Positions 1 through 9,382 of a stretch of 64,000 nucleotides of DNA are shown in pieces. Below the pieces are notes generated by a model. It had not been told where the DNA came from, made no database searches, and saw nothing but the letters and a program-made list of their open reading frames with translations. The translations under genes and the position numbers were made by a program. Where the stretch lies: assembly GCA_016715075.1 (NCBI GenBank), contig JADKBK010000009.1, forward strand, positions 169,375 to 233,374. The letters are read 5' to 3'. Within the stretch, counting starts at the first letter, position 1, and the number at the start of each line of letters is the position of its first letter. The stretch comes from Bacteroidales bacterium (GTDB lineage: Bacteria > Bacteroidota > Bacteroidia > Bacteroidales > VadinHA17).

Positions 1-726
1 GTATAAGCTCCTGCTGTTTCTTCTTAAACTCTTCACTCTGTTCGACAGCATATCCGCCGGCAGCGACATCCTCTTTGGCACCTTCAACCTCTATAAATCT
101 TCCTCCCAGACTTTTCACCTCCTCTTTAACAGCTGACCTGACATCGAAGACCTCAACAACTGCTCCAAGCTTTCTGGCAACTGCAATAGCCTGCAAACCT
201 GCAACACCTGCGCCAAGAATCAATACCCTTGCCGGCTTAATAGTACCGGCAGCGGACATGAACATGGGGAAAAACCGCGGCAATCTGGCGGCAGCATCAA
301 GGACAGCCTTGTAACCGGCAACTGTAGCCATTGAGGACAGGATATCCATTGACTGTGCCCTTGTTGTTCTGGGTACAAGATCAAGGGCAAGCAGAGTCAG
401 ACCTTTCGCCCGTACTGAGTCAAGCCATTGACTGTTTTCCGTAGGATTAAGAACTGAGCAGAGTACCTGACCTTCCCTGAATGCGCTGATATCCTCGTCT
501 ACAAGAGGATTAACTGACAATAGCATATCAGCCCTGAAATAACCTCTCTTCGCTCAACTGTCACGGCTCCCGCCGCAACATAAGAATCGTCAGAGGCAAA
601 AGCTGTCTGTCCTGCCTGAAGTTCAACAAGAACTTCAATGCCCATCTTTTTAAGTACGGTAACTTCACCGGGCAGCATTGCCACCCTGTTTTCAGTTCCG
701 GATTCCTTGAGGATCCCTAAAATCAT
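1..726 (-). CDS. pntA: NAD(P) transhydrogenase subunit alpha, partial, one frameshift
   Basis: Runs off the left edge, so only the N-terminal ~240 codons are present. The product would be the NAD(H)-binding subunit of the proton-translocating transhydrogenase, which exchanges hydride between NADH and NADP+ at the inner membrane. The start reads MILGILKESGTENRVAMLPG, typical of the alanine dehydrogenase/PntA N-terminal domain. Further in, the Rossmann motif GAGVAGLQAIA and the following VVEVFDVRSAVKEEV are characteristic of PntA rather than alanine dehydrogenase. The frame breaks at the CCC run at 532-534 (GGG on the coding strand). Adding one G restores SGADMLLSVNPLVDED and an open frame to the window edge. 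The start is the ATG at 724-726. Family assignment is strong. Whether the shift is real or a consensus error cannot be decided here. Confidence 0.85.
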
Positions 727-834
727 AGCTGCTGAGTTTAGTATTAAGAGTTCTTATTACGGACACAATATAGTAAACATTAACTTATTATCTAACAGTG
801 GGGTAAATCTTATTAAACGCAATCTCACAGAAAT

Positions 835-3002
835 TCATTTCCCAAAGAAATTCCTCAGCCAGAAGTTATTCGATTCATTCTTTACATGAGTTGCTTTTGG
901 TCCGCCCCAGCCATGACGGCCATTAGGATATAGCATAAATTCAAAAATTTTACCCTCATCCTGTAATTTTGAAATAAGGTAGATGGAATTCTGCATATGA
1001 ACATTGTCATCCATATCTGCATGATATAAATACAGTTTCCCCTTAAAGTTCTTAACATAATTCAGAGCCGAGCCATCTCTGTAACCTTCAGGATTATCTT
1101 TTGGGGTATCCATGTACCGTTCAGTATAAATATTGTCATAAAGTCTGTAATCTGTTACCGGCATACCGGCCACTCCATGGGTCCAGTATCCGGCACCTTT
1201 GGTCAGAGCCAGGCAGGTCATGTATCCTCCGTACGAGGTACCTGTCATCCCGATCTTCGTACTGTCGACATAGGGCTTTTTTCTGAGCCATTTCACAGCG
1301 TCCTCATAGTCAAGCATTTCCCATTTACCTAGGCATCTGTAAAGATAATCCATCCCTCTCATTCCAAATTGACCTGACCCGCGATGATCAACCATGAAGG
1401 TTATAATATCATTTGTGGAATACCATGAAGGAGTATTTCCCTGCCAGCTGTTGCTGACATTCTTTGAACCGGGTCCGCCATAAATGGTAAAGACCACCGG
1501 GTATTTTTTAGCAGGGTCAAAATTCAGAGGATAAGAGATCAGTGCAGGCATATTGAAAAGACCGTCAGCTGTCATGATCTTCACCATTTCAGATCTGGAA
1601 TTTTCAGTCTTATCCTGTCTCTGCACATTAAAATTATAAACCTCTCTCAATATCCTGGCTTTTTTGTCTCCTAATATTATAGAACCCGGATTTGAAACAC
1701 TATTCCAGGTGTCTATAAAATAATTTCCGCGGGGGGAAATGCTGACACTATGAGTCCCCTCTCCTGCCGTAAGCTGAATAAGATTTTTTCCATCAAAACC
1801 GATACTAAAAAGGTGTTTCCCGGTGGATTCATTACCTGTAGCATAAAAATATACAACCTTCGCAGCCTCATCCACTCTCTCGATAGCAGTAACCATAAAG
1901 CTGAAATCGGTGAGCTGTTTGACCTGCTTTCCATCCCAGCTGCACAGGTAGAGATTATGCCAGTCATTGCGGCAGCTTCGAAGGATGAATCCGGAATTGT
2001 TGTTCAATACTTTTACATCCTCGAAGAATTCAACCCATGTTTTTCTGCTTTCACTGTAAATCTGGGTAAAATCACCTGATGAAGGGTCAGCAAGGATTAT
2101 CTTCAGCTCATTCTGATCACGGTTAACTATCTGAACAGCTATTCTTTTGCTGTCTGGTGTCCAGAATGGCCATGCTATATACTGATCCAGACTATAATCT
2201 GTATTAATCCAGGTTGTTTTTCCGGTGGCGATATCAGCAATACCCATTTTAACTTTCGGATTTGGATCCCTGGCAAAGGGTACGGAACAGCTTCTATCAG
2301 TCCGTGCAGACCGTCAGCTTCATCGAGTCTGTTAAGTGTAAATACAGGCACGTCAGTCTCATCAGTTCTCAGGTAAGCCAGTTTATTTCCGTCGGGTGAC
2401 CACCAGAAAGCTGCATATCGGCTTGGTCTTCCAAGTATCTCCTCAAAATAGACCCATGAGGCATAGCCGTTATAAATTTTAGCAGAGGCATCAAATGTCA
2501 GCCTGGTTTCCGCCTCCTTTATGAGATCATATATATAAAGATCCTTGTTTTTTGTGTAGGCAATCCTGGTGCCATCAGGCGAAAAACGGGTATTTACCTC
2601 AGGGGTTTTGTCATTGGTTAATCTTTTCATCGACTTGTCAGATGCTCTGAACAGGAAAAGATCGTTATCCTTTACAATGATGATGCTTTTAGAATCGGGA
2701 CTGAGTACATCATTCATAGAAAGTGTTGTTCCTTCAGGAAGCAGTGTTGCAATCAGTTCACGGCCTGAAGCTTCAGGCGAATAGGAAGTCCCTTTTCCCG
2801 TTTTTACATCAAAGCTCCTGGTGACCAGATTTTTGTTTTCATCAAATGACCTGAAGAGATAATGAGTATCATCAGCCCAGCCTGTTACTGCAATCTGATT
2901 TCCGCCCCTTCTAGGCATCTGGCAATAGATCTGTTCCGAAAGTTCAATTGCAGACAATGTGATAAAACATAAAATGAGTTGAAGAATCTTATATCCTCTC
3001 AT
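835..3002 (-). CDS. S9 family peptidase (dipeptidyl peptidase IV type), one frameshift
   Basis: A secreted serine exopeptidase that would release dipeptides from peptide N-termini in the periplasm. The N-terminus has a hydrophobic signal segment (ILQLILCFITLSAI). A beta-propeller follows, with repeated SPDG/SPDS blade motifs (FSPDGTRIAYTK, WWSPDGNKLAYLR), and WVYFEEILGR resembles the double-Glu loop that binds the substrate amine in DPP-IV enzymes. The C-terminal alpha/beta-hydrolase domain has the nucleophile motif GTSYGGYM, the acid in HADMDDNVH and the histidine in NGRHGWGG. The frame breaks near the AAAGGG run at 2275-2280. One extra base joins the halves as PYPFARDPNPKVKMGIADI and gives about 722 residues, the usual family length. 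All catalytic residues lie downstream of the break. Confidence 0.88.
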
Positions 3003-3044
3003 AAATATTAATATTAACTATGTGATTGTTCAAAAACCGGGGAG

Positions 3045-3052
3045 CAAAAATA
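3045..3052 (-). promoter_or_regulatory. Putative Bacteroidota -7 box of the S9 peptidase gene
   Basis: On the minus strand this reads TATTTTTG, matching the Bacteroidota -7 consensus TAnnTTTG. It would start transcription about 35 bases before the ATG. No clear -33 TTTG is seen, so this is a weak call. Confidence 0.35.
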
Positions 3053-3205
3053 AGAAATTTTCATTTGTATAAGTCCGACGTGCTTAACATCATAAGCAAA
3101 GCGCGAATATATTTTCGATACCTTGAAACTCAGCCTTGATAATTTAGAACTATTTTAAACTTCTGTTATTTTATTAACATTGTTAATTATTTCACATCTT
3201 ATTTT

Positions 3206-3213
3206 TATCTTTG
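3206..3213 (+). promoter_or_regulatory. Putative -7 box of the hydrogenase-sensor operon
   Basis: TATCTTTG matches the Bacteroidota TAnnTTTG box exactly and lies about 70 bases before the first gene of the rightward cluster. A TTG at 3180-3182 could be the -33 element, but the 23-base spacer is longer than usual. It is the only such box in the gap before 3283, so it is the best candidate promoter for the whole 3283-11678 series. Confidence 0.45.
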
Positions 3214-3282
3214 CATTATTATTATAAAAAGATTATTGGACAACTAGCATAGCAAGCAATAAAAAGGGATAGGGAAAAAGGT

Positions 3283-3627
3283 ATGACTATAAAAGATATA
3301 ATAAGCATTATTGACGGAAAGGTCTTTTGTTGTGAGGATCGGGTGGATAATTCTGTAGAGTATGCATTTGCCTCTGACCTGATGAGTGATGTACTGACAG
3401 TAGAAAAGGAGAATATGCTCCTTATAACAGGGCTTGCAAACATGCAAACGATCAGAACATCAGAGATGTCGGACATTAATTGTATAATTTTCGCGAGAGA
3501 TAAGAAGATTGGAGAGGATATGATTTCGCTGGCAAAGGAGAACAAGATGACTCTTATAGGCAGTCCTCATACTCTGTTTTATATCTCAGGTGAGTTATAC
3601 AAAGCGGGGATTAAATCAGTATATTAA
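3283..3627 (+). CDS. DRTGG-domain protein, first copy
   Basis: A 114-residue soluble protein of the DRTGG family, the small domain also found in HPr-kinase-like and phosphotransacetylase-associated proteins. It keeps the fold signature YAFASDLMSDVLTV and the later strand-rich NCIIFARDKKIGEDMISLA, although the eponymous motif is degenerate here. Its biochemical role is not known. In Firmicutes, small DRTGG proteins sit beside [FeFe]-hydrogenase genes together with PHP and anti-sigma-type ATPase genes, and the same set follows here. It is first in the cluster, three bases ahead of the next gene. It is paralogous to the protein at 5421-5759. Involvement in hydrogenase regulation is inferred only from context. 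Confidence 0.72.
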   Translation: MTIKDIISIIDGKVFCCEDRVDNSVEYAFASDLMSDVLTVEKENMLLITGLANMQTIRTSEMSDINCIIFARDKKIGEDMISLAKENKMTLIGSPHTLFYISGELYKAGIKSVY

Positions 3628-3630
3628 ATT

Positions 3631-4056
3631 ATGCAATTCAGGCACAAAATAGCCGGTGGTGATTTTGCTAATGCAGGAAAGGTTGCCAGTTCAGTCAAGA
3701 AGATCCTTCGCCAGTTGAATATTGACCACACCATTTCCAAACGTGTCGTAATTGCTTTATATGAAGGAGAGGTGAATGTTGTGGCTCATGCCTATTCAGG
3801 AATTGTTGAAGTTGAGATTGATGAATCAAGAATAAGGATAACGTTAACAGAGAAGGGTCCGGGAATAGAAGATATAGAGAAGGCAATGGAAGAGGGCTAT
3901 TCAACTGCAACTCCGCAGGTAAGGGAGATGGGCTTCGGCGCAGGTATGGGTTTGTCAAATATGAAGAGGAACAGCGATTCGATGAAGATAACAAGCACTC
4001 CGGGTGAAGGAACAGTTGTTGAACTCATTAATAATATCAGGGCAAATGCAGGATAA
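3631..4056 (+). CDS. Anti-sigma-type ATP-binding protein (RsbW/HATPase_c-like)
   Basis: A 141-residue GHKL ATPase domain without a receiver, sensor or histidine-phosphotransfer part. The N box is ALYEGEVNVVAHAYSG, the G1 box is EKGPGIEDIEKAM and the G2 region is GFGAGMGLSNMKR, in the order seen in RsbW/SpoIIAB-type serine kinases and related anti-sigma factors. Such proteins bind ATP and either hold a sigma factor or phosphorylate an antagonist. No partner sigma or STAS antagonist is encoded nearby, so the target is unknown. It starts three bases after the DRTGG gene and its end overlaps hydS by 11 bases, suggesting translational coupling. A role in relaying the HydS signal is an inference from position. 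Confidence 0.78.
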   Translation: MQFRHKIAGGDFANAGKVASSVKKILRQLNIDHTISKRVVIALYEGEVNVVAHAYSGIVEVEIDESRIRITLTEKGPGIEDIEKAMEEGYSTATPQVREMGFGAGMGLSNMKRNSDSMKITSTPGEGTVVELINNIRANAG

Positions 4057-5434
4057 AAACAGGAATACGGATTTCCATCATGCGCTGGCAGTCGATTATG
4101 ATCTCTGCATTGGCTGTACTCACTGTATGACTGTATGCCCCACTCAGGCCATAAGAGTAAGGAAGGGCAAAGCCATTATTATTGCCAACAGATGCGTCGA
4201 TTGCGGTGAATGCTATAAATCGTGCCCTGTATCAGCAATAACAGTAGAGCAGGATGACCTGGACATTATATTCAGATATCCCGTAAGGGTGATTCTCATC
4301 CCGAGTGTCCTGATAGGCCAGTTCCCCAGAAAGATAATGACTTCAAGTATTTATAAGGCATTAAAGGTGATAGGATTTACGCATGTCTACGAAGTTGAAA
4401 ACAGCGTTGATATGGTTGTAAGTGCGGGCAGACAACATATGCAGGAAAAGAAAGAACGACCGATGATATCATCATTCTGCCCGGCTATCGTCAGGTTGAT
4501 ATAGGTTAAATTTCCTTCTCTTGTAGATAATATAATGAGGGTCAACCCTCCTATCGACATGACAGCAATGTATTACAGGGAGAAGCTTAAAACAGCCGGC
4601 ATTCCTGAAGAACAGATCGGTCTTTTCTATGCCACACCCTGTGCAGCGAAGATAGCTGCAGTAAAAAGCCCTGTCGGTGAAATCAAATCGGCTGTCACTG
4701 GTGTAATAAATATTGACTTTTTATATAACAGGATATTAAAATTCCTTTCACTGAAATATACAGAAACAGAACCACCTCAGACTGATGATCTTCTTACTTC
4801 CAGGGGAATATTATGGAGTCTGACAAGAGGGGAGGTAACACATTTCAGCGGACGCGGTCTTGCCATTGACGGAATAAAAAACGTCAATGAATTTTTGGAA
4901 AACATTGAAAATGAAAAACTTGATAAGGTTGACTTTCTGGAACTCAGAGCATGTGATGAAAGCTGTGCCGGGGGGATACTCATAAGAGGGAACAGGTTCC
5001 TGACAGTGGAAAGGCTAAAGAACAGATCTGAGGAATATGGGGCAAGAGAAGATGACAGGAATCTTAAAATGGATGAAGGTTTTATTGATATAAATGAACA
5101 TGGCTTCCTTGGTAATATTGAACCAAGGCCAATGGGAAAGCTGGATGAGGATCTCTCCATTGCACTTCGTAAGATGGAAAGGAAACGCCGTCTTATGTGC
5201 TTTCTTCCAGGTTTTGACTGTGCAGCCTGCGGAGCACCAGACTGCCAGACTCTTTCTGAAGATATTGTGAAGGGGGAGGCTCAGATATCCCAGTGTATTT
5301 TCATGCAGCAGCAGATGATAAAACAAAACCTTCTCAGTCAGGATCATGCTTTCAGAATAACTGAAAACATCTGGGGAGCTGAGCGCCTTGAAAAAAACTG
5401 TAACAAAATGGGGGCAGAAGATGAAAATAACTGA
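4046..5434 (+). CDS. hydS: Putative sensory [FeFe]-hydrogenase (group D-like HydS) with in-frame TAG
   Basis: A 462-residue reading frame with two N-terminal 4Fe-4S motifs (CIGCTHCMTVCP from residue 21, CVDCGECYKSCP from residue 50), an [FeFe]-hydrogenase H-cluster domain, and a C-terminal Fe-S motif of spacing CX2CX4CX16C (Cys 392, 395, 400, 417). The four H-cluster cysteines are kept: Cys145 in SSFCPAIV, Cys199 in TPCAAK, Cys303 and Cys307 in RACDESCAGG. The proton-relay cysteine of TSCCP is Phe here, and the conserved Met before the third cysteine is Arg. This matches what is known of putative sensory (group D) enzymes rather than catalytic ones. Codon 153 (4502-4504) is TAG in the same frame, and homologous context (VRLI-x-VKFP) suggests Gln. 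The start at 4046 follows a TCAGGG site and avoids a long overlap with the upstream gene. Confidence 0.8.
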
Positions 5435-5759
5435 TATCACAGAGAAACTTGATCTGAAAGTGCTTGCCGGCACTGATGGGCTTAAAACAGATATCACAGG
5501 TGGATATGTTTCTGATTTACTGAGCGATGTGATGGGCAACGCAAGAGAGGGCCAGGTTTGGATAACCCTTCAGACGCATCAGAATACTATTGCAGTGGCT
5601 TCACTGAAAGATCTCGCTGCAATAATTATAGTCAAAGGAGCCAAACCTGAATCTGACACAATTAGTAAAGCCAATAGTGAGAATATTCCTTTGTTGTCAA
5701 CAACACTGGATACTTTCACAATTGCAGGGTTATTATTTGAATTATTGAAAATGGAATGA
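5421..5759 (+). CDS. DRTGG-domain protein, second copy
   Basis: A 112-residue DRTGG-family protein. It keeps a recognisable signature, DITGGYVSDLLSDVM, then a beta-alpha pattern (AAIIIVKGAKPESD, DTFTIAGLLFELL). It is paralogous to the first copy at 3283-3627, which has YAFASDLMSDVL at the same place. I chose the ATG at 5421 because it follows a purine-rich GGGGCAGAAG stretch and overlaps the hydS stop by only 14 bases; an ATG at 5388 is possible but would overlap far more. The stop overlaps the next start as ATGA. The biochemical role is unknown. Two DRTGG genes flanking the ATPase and HydS suggest a paired sensor or effector, but this is inference. Confidence 0.75.
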   Translation: MKITDITEKLDLKVLAGTDGLKTDITGGYVSDLLSDVMGNAREGQVWITLQTHQNTIAVASLKDLAAIIIVKGAKPESDTISKANSENIPLLSTTLDTFTIAGLLFELLKME

Positions 5760-6496
5760 AAAATTACCGGGCTGACCTGCATATTCATACCACTCTTTCG
5801 CCTTGCGGAGATCTGGAGATGCACCCGGTGAATATAATTTCCGAAGCAGAAAAAAAGGGTCTTGACATTATCGGAATTACCGATCATAACACAACCCGTC
5901 ACTGCAAACTGATTTCACAACTCGCAGCCAAAAAAGACATTTTTGTACTGCAGGGTGCTGAAGTCACAACAAAAGAAGAGGTTCATTGCCTCGTGTTCTT
6001 TGAAAAAACTGATGCACTAAAAACCTTTCAGGATTATCTTGATACCAATCTGCCTGATATACTTAATGTACCTGAGATCTTCGGTGATCAGGTACAGGTC
6101 GACGAAAATGAGATGATAATATTTGAAGAGCCCAGGCTTCTTGTGAATGCCTTATGCAAATCACTTGAAGAGGTAGAAAAATTTGTACATTCTCTCAACG
6201 GTCTCTTCATTCCGGCTCATATTGACAGATTGAAAAACAGCATCTACAGTCAGTTGGGATTCCTTCCGGATGACCTTGCAGCTGACGCTCTGGAAATCTC
6301 ACGAAATTCCAGTCCTGAGAAATTTGGAGCTGCTCATCCCGAAATTAACAGATTCCCTCTGATCACCTCATCAGATGCTCATTACCCTGAGAATATCGGA
6401 ATGGCATCTACAAATTTTTACATTGAGAATGCCTCATTTTCAGAGATAAGATTCGCACTGAATGGAGATAAAGGAAGGAGGATTTCACGCATATGA
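5756..6496 (+). CDS. PHP-domain metal-dependent phosphoesterase
   Basis: A 246-residue soluble protein of the PHP (polymerase and histidinol phosphatase) superfamily. Metal-ligand motifs are visible in order: RADLHIHTT near the N-terminus (His9, His11), ITDHNTTRH (Asp43, His44), QGAEVTTKEEVH in the middle, PAHIDR, and SSDAHYPENIG near the end. These fit the trinuclear metal site of PHP phosphoesterases. The start overlaps the preceding stop as ATGA and the stop overlaps the next start the same way, so it is co-translated with its neighbours. PHP genes of this type occur beside hydrogenase genes in anaerobes. The substrate is unknown; hydrolysis of a nucleotide or phosphoprotein signal in the HydS pathway would be speculative. 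Confidence 0.83.
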   Translation: MKNYRADLHIHTTLSPCGDLEMHPVNIISEAEKKGLDIIGITDHNTTRHCKLISQLAAKKDIFVLQGAEVTTKEEVHCLVFFEKTDALKTFQDYLDTNLPDILNVPEIFGDQVQVDENEMIIFEEPRLLVNALCKSLEEVEKFVHSLNGLFIPAHIDRLKNSIYSQLGFLPDDLAADALEISRNSSPEKFGAAHPEINRFPLITSSDAHYPENIGMASTNFYIENASFSEIRFALNGDKGRRISRI

Positions 6497-7062
6497 AGAC
6501 ACTATCTCTAAATATACTGGATATTGTACAGAACTCTATCAGGGCTGAGGCGGATATGATCACAATTGAGATAGAAGAATCTGCAGTGAAGGACATTTAC
6601 AAGATAGTTATTACTGATAATGGGAAAGGGATATCTGGTGAGATCCTTGAAAATGTAACTGATCCGTTTGTCACAACGAGAACCAGAAGGAGATTTGGAT
6701 TAGGGCTGCCTCTGCTGAAGTATCACGCTGAGATCACAGGCGGAAATCTTGAGGTTTCCAGTGAGCCCGGCAAAGGGACTATGATCCGTGTTGATTTTTC
6801 CAACAGTCACATTGATCGTCAGCCTCTTGGCGACATATCGGGAGTATTGATAATACTTATAGCTGCCAATCCTTCAAAAGATTTCAGTTACTGCCATTCT
6901 ACAGATTCAGGGGAGTATCGGTTCAATACCGCTGATACGAAAGAGTTTCTTGAAGTTGAGACTCTGAGCGACATGGCTCTTCTGGAAGATATTAAAAGTA
7001 TAATAAATGAAAACCTGAAAGTAATTAATGCATCCGGAGTACAATTTGAGACGGAATACTAG
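6493..7062 (+). CDS. Histidine-kinase-like ATPase without a phosphoacceptor domain
   Basis: A 189-residue protein whose first ~115 residues are a GHKL ATPase: N box NILDIVQNSIRAEAD, G1 box DNGKGISGEI, F-box-like DPFVTTR and G2 box FGLGLPLLKYHAE. No HisKA helix with a phosphoacceptor His, no transmembrane segment and no receiver domain are present. The last ~70 residues (SDMALLEDIKSIINEN) match nothing I recognise. It overlaps the PHP stop by four bases and is the last gene of the tightly packed block before the structural hydrogenase genes. It resembles the histidine-kinase-like ATPase found next to HndA-type operons in clostridia. With the RsbW-like protein at 3631 it makes two GHKL ATPases in one cluster. 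Confidence 0.78.
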   Translation: MKTLSLNILDIVQNSIRAEADMITIEIEESAVKDIYKIVITDNGKGISGEILENVTDPFVTTRTRRRFGLGLPLLKYHAEITGGNLEVSSEPGKGTMIRVDFSNSHIDRQPLGDISGVLIILIAANPSKDFSYCHSTDSGEYRFNTADTKEFLEVETLSDMALLEDIKSIINENLKVINASGVQFETEY

Positions 7063-7165
7063 AAAATAATTTTTTGGGCTGAAAGAAATAAAATGAATAA
7101 ATTTAAGAGAGCAAATCTTTTTAAGAAATGCTCAAACATAATAATCAAACTTAATTAATTATAGA

Positions 7166-7567
7166 ATGTCAAAAATCACATCTCTCGCGGATCTCAAAAA
7201 GAAGCGCGATGAATTAAAGGGCGGACTGGACATCAGGGTCAAAGCTATTGATCCTGACAGTGTTGTCCAGGTCAAGGTAGCAATGGCAACTTGCGGCATT
7301 GCTTCCGGTGCGAAGACTGTAATGGAGTTCTTCCTGGAACAACTCGAAAGAAGAAATATTGCAGCTATTGTTACCCAGACCGGGTGCATGGGCTATTGTT
7401 ATGCAGAGCCGACAATAGAGGTTAAGCTGCCCGGGCAGGATCCGGTAGTTTACGGATTTGTCGATCTTAAAAGAGCTGACCAGATCATTGAAAAATATAT
7501 AAAGACGGGGGAACTGGTTGATGGAATTATCCCTGTGAATTACCAGACTATTGATTTTAAAGAATAA
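7166..7567 (+). CDS. (2Fe-2S) ferredoxin-like thioredoxin-fold subunit, HndB-like
   Basis: A 133-residue protein similar to HndB-type accessory subunits of NAD(P)-linked [FeFe]-hydrogenases. After a coiled N-terminal region (LADLKKKRDELK) comes a thioredoxin-like ferredoxin domain with MATCGIASGAKTVMEFF and QTGCMGYCYAEP. Only three cysteines of the fold are present (Cys43, Cys74, Cys78), where NuoE-type [2Fe-2S] proteins use four, so cluster binding is uncertain. It lies 12 bases ahead of hydB and would act with HydABC in the cytoplasm. The 103-base gap upstream contains no TAnnTTTG box, so readthrough from the sensor genes is likely. Confidence 0.8.
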   Translation: MSKITSLADLKKKRDELKGGLDIRVKAIDPDSVVQVKVAMATCGIASGAKTVMEFFLEQLERRNIAAIVTQTGCMGYCYAEPTIEVKLPGQDPVVYGFVDLKRADQIIEKYIKTGELVDGIIPVNYQTIDFKE

Positions 7568-7579
7568 GGAGGATAAATT

Positions 7580-9372
7580 ATGTCAAAATACAGTATGCAT
7601 CTTCTTGTTTGCGGTGGCACAGGCTGCCATGCTTCAGAAAGTGATGCTATTGTCTGCAATCTCAGGGATGAACTTGAGGCAAAGGGGTTAATGGACACCG
7701 TTCAGGTGATACTTACAGGCTGTTTTGGGTTTTGTGAGAAGGGACCTATAGTTAAGGTGATGCCCGATAACACATTCTACGTCCAGGTCAAACCGGAAGA
7801 TGCACAGACAATCATTGAAGAACACGTTATTAAAGGAAGAAAAGTAACAAGGCTGCTCTACCAGGACCCGGTGAGTAAGGAGATGATTTCAGATTCAAAG
7901 CACATGGGTTTTTTCAAGAAGCAGCTCAGGATTGTTCTCCGCAACTGCGGATTTATAAATCCCGAAAACATCGATGAATATATAGCGCGTGACGGCTATC
8001 AGGCGCTGGGTAAAGTACTGTCCGAGATGACTCCCGAGCAGGTAATCAAAGAGGTCAGGGATTCAGGTCAGAGAGGTCGTGGGGGAGGCGGATTTCCTAC
8101 AGGTCTGAAATGGGAAATTGCCAGCAAGAACAAAGCGGATCAGAAATATGTTGTCTGCAATGCGGATGAAGGCGACCCGGGAGCATTTATGGATCGTTCT
8201 GTCCTTGAAGGTGATCCTCATTCCGTTTTGGAAGCAATGGCAATTTGCGGTTACAGCATCGGTGCATCACACGGTCTGATTTATATCCGTGCTGAGTATC
8301 CGCTTGCAATTGCGAGGTTAAAGATCGCAATAAAACAAGCCAGGAATATGGTTTGCTGGGCAATAAGATTTTCGGCACAGAGTACAGTTTTGATATTGAA
8401 CTTCGCTATGGAGCAGGAGCATTTGTATGCGGTGAAGAAACAGCACTGATTCATTCCATGGAAGGTTTGCGCGGAGAGCCTACAATAAAACCTCCCTATC
8501 CTGCTGAATCAGGATATATGGGAAAACCAACCAACGTCAATAATGTCGAGACATTTGCTGCTATACCGGTAATAATTCTAAAAGGAGCCAAATGGTTCAG
8601 CAGTATCGGAACAGAAAAGGCAAAAGGTACAAAAGTATTTGCCCTGGCAGGAAAGATAAATAATGTTGGCCTTATTGAGGTACCTATGGGCACCACCCTG
8701 AGGGAAGTAATCTTTGAAATCGGAGGCGGAATAAGGAATGGCAAGAAATTCAAAGGAGTACAGACAGGTGGTCCCTCCGGCGGATGTCTCTCTGAAAAAC
8801 ACCTCGACACTCCTATCGATTTTGATAACCTGATTTCAGCCGGATCAATGATGGGCTCGGGAGCAATGATCGTTCTGGATGAAGATGACTGTATGGTCTC
8901 CATGGCAAAATTCTTTCTTGAATTTACAGTTGAAGAATCGTGCGGTAAATGTGCACCATGCAGAATAGGTAACAAACGGCTTCATGAGCTGCTGGGACAG
9001 ATCTGCGAAGGAAAAGGAAGTCTGGATGACCTGGACAGGCTAAAAAATATGAGTCTTGTTATCAAGGATACTGCACTTTGCGGATTAGGACAGACCTCTC
9101 CGAATCCTGTTCTCTCAATGATGGAAAATTACCGTGATGAGTACATTGCGCACGTTACTGACAAAAAATGTCCGGCCGGCCAGTGTCGCAGCCTGATGGA
9201 ATACGTGGTCAATCCTGAAAACTGTGTCGGCTGTACAGCCTGCGCAAGGGTTTGCCCTGTAAATGCCATTACTGGTGAGAGAAAAGAGATCCATCTCATC
9301 AATCCTGCAATATGCATCAAATGCGGTGCATGTATGGAGAAATGCAAGTTTGATGCAATATTTATCAGATAA
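7580..9372 (+). CDS. hydB: [FeFe]-hydrogenase subunit HydB (NuoF-like), one frameshift
   Basis: The NAD(H)/FMN-binding subunit of the trimeric bifurcating hydrogenase. In order it shows a thioredoxin-like [2Fe-2S] domain (Cys11, 16, 48, 52 in CGGTGC and GCFGFC), the NuoF nucleotide/FMN site RGRGGGGFPTGLKWE with CNADEGDPGAFMDR, an SLBB-type region, the 4Fe-4S motif SCGKCAPCRIG, and two C-terminal 4Fe-4S motifs (CVGCTACARVCP, CIKCGACMEKC). A strong ribosome site, AGGAGG at 7569-7574, precedes the ATG; this is unusual for the window. The frame breaks at CC 8340-8341. One added C gives KQAQEYGLLGNKIFGTEYSF and a protein of about 597 residues, the normal HydB length. In HydABC enzymes this subunit is the bifurcation site. 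Confidence 0.9.
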
Positions 9373-9382
9373 TTCAAATATA

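Noticed and set aside
4502..4534. A frameshift in hydS
   Set aside because: The segments before and after are in the same frame; the break is a TAG codon, not an indel.
7093..7158. A 21-codon frame in the gap before the HndB-like gene, possibly a leader peptide
   Set aside because: No run of regulatory codons, no attenuator hairpin and no ribosome site; such short AT-rich frames are expected by chance.
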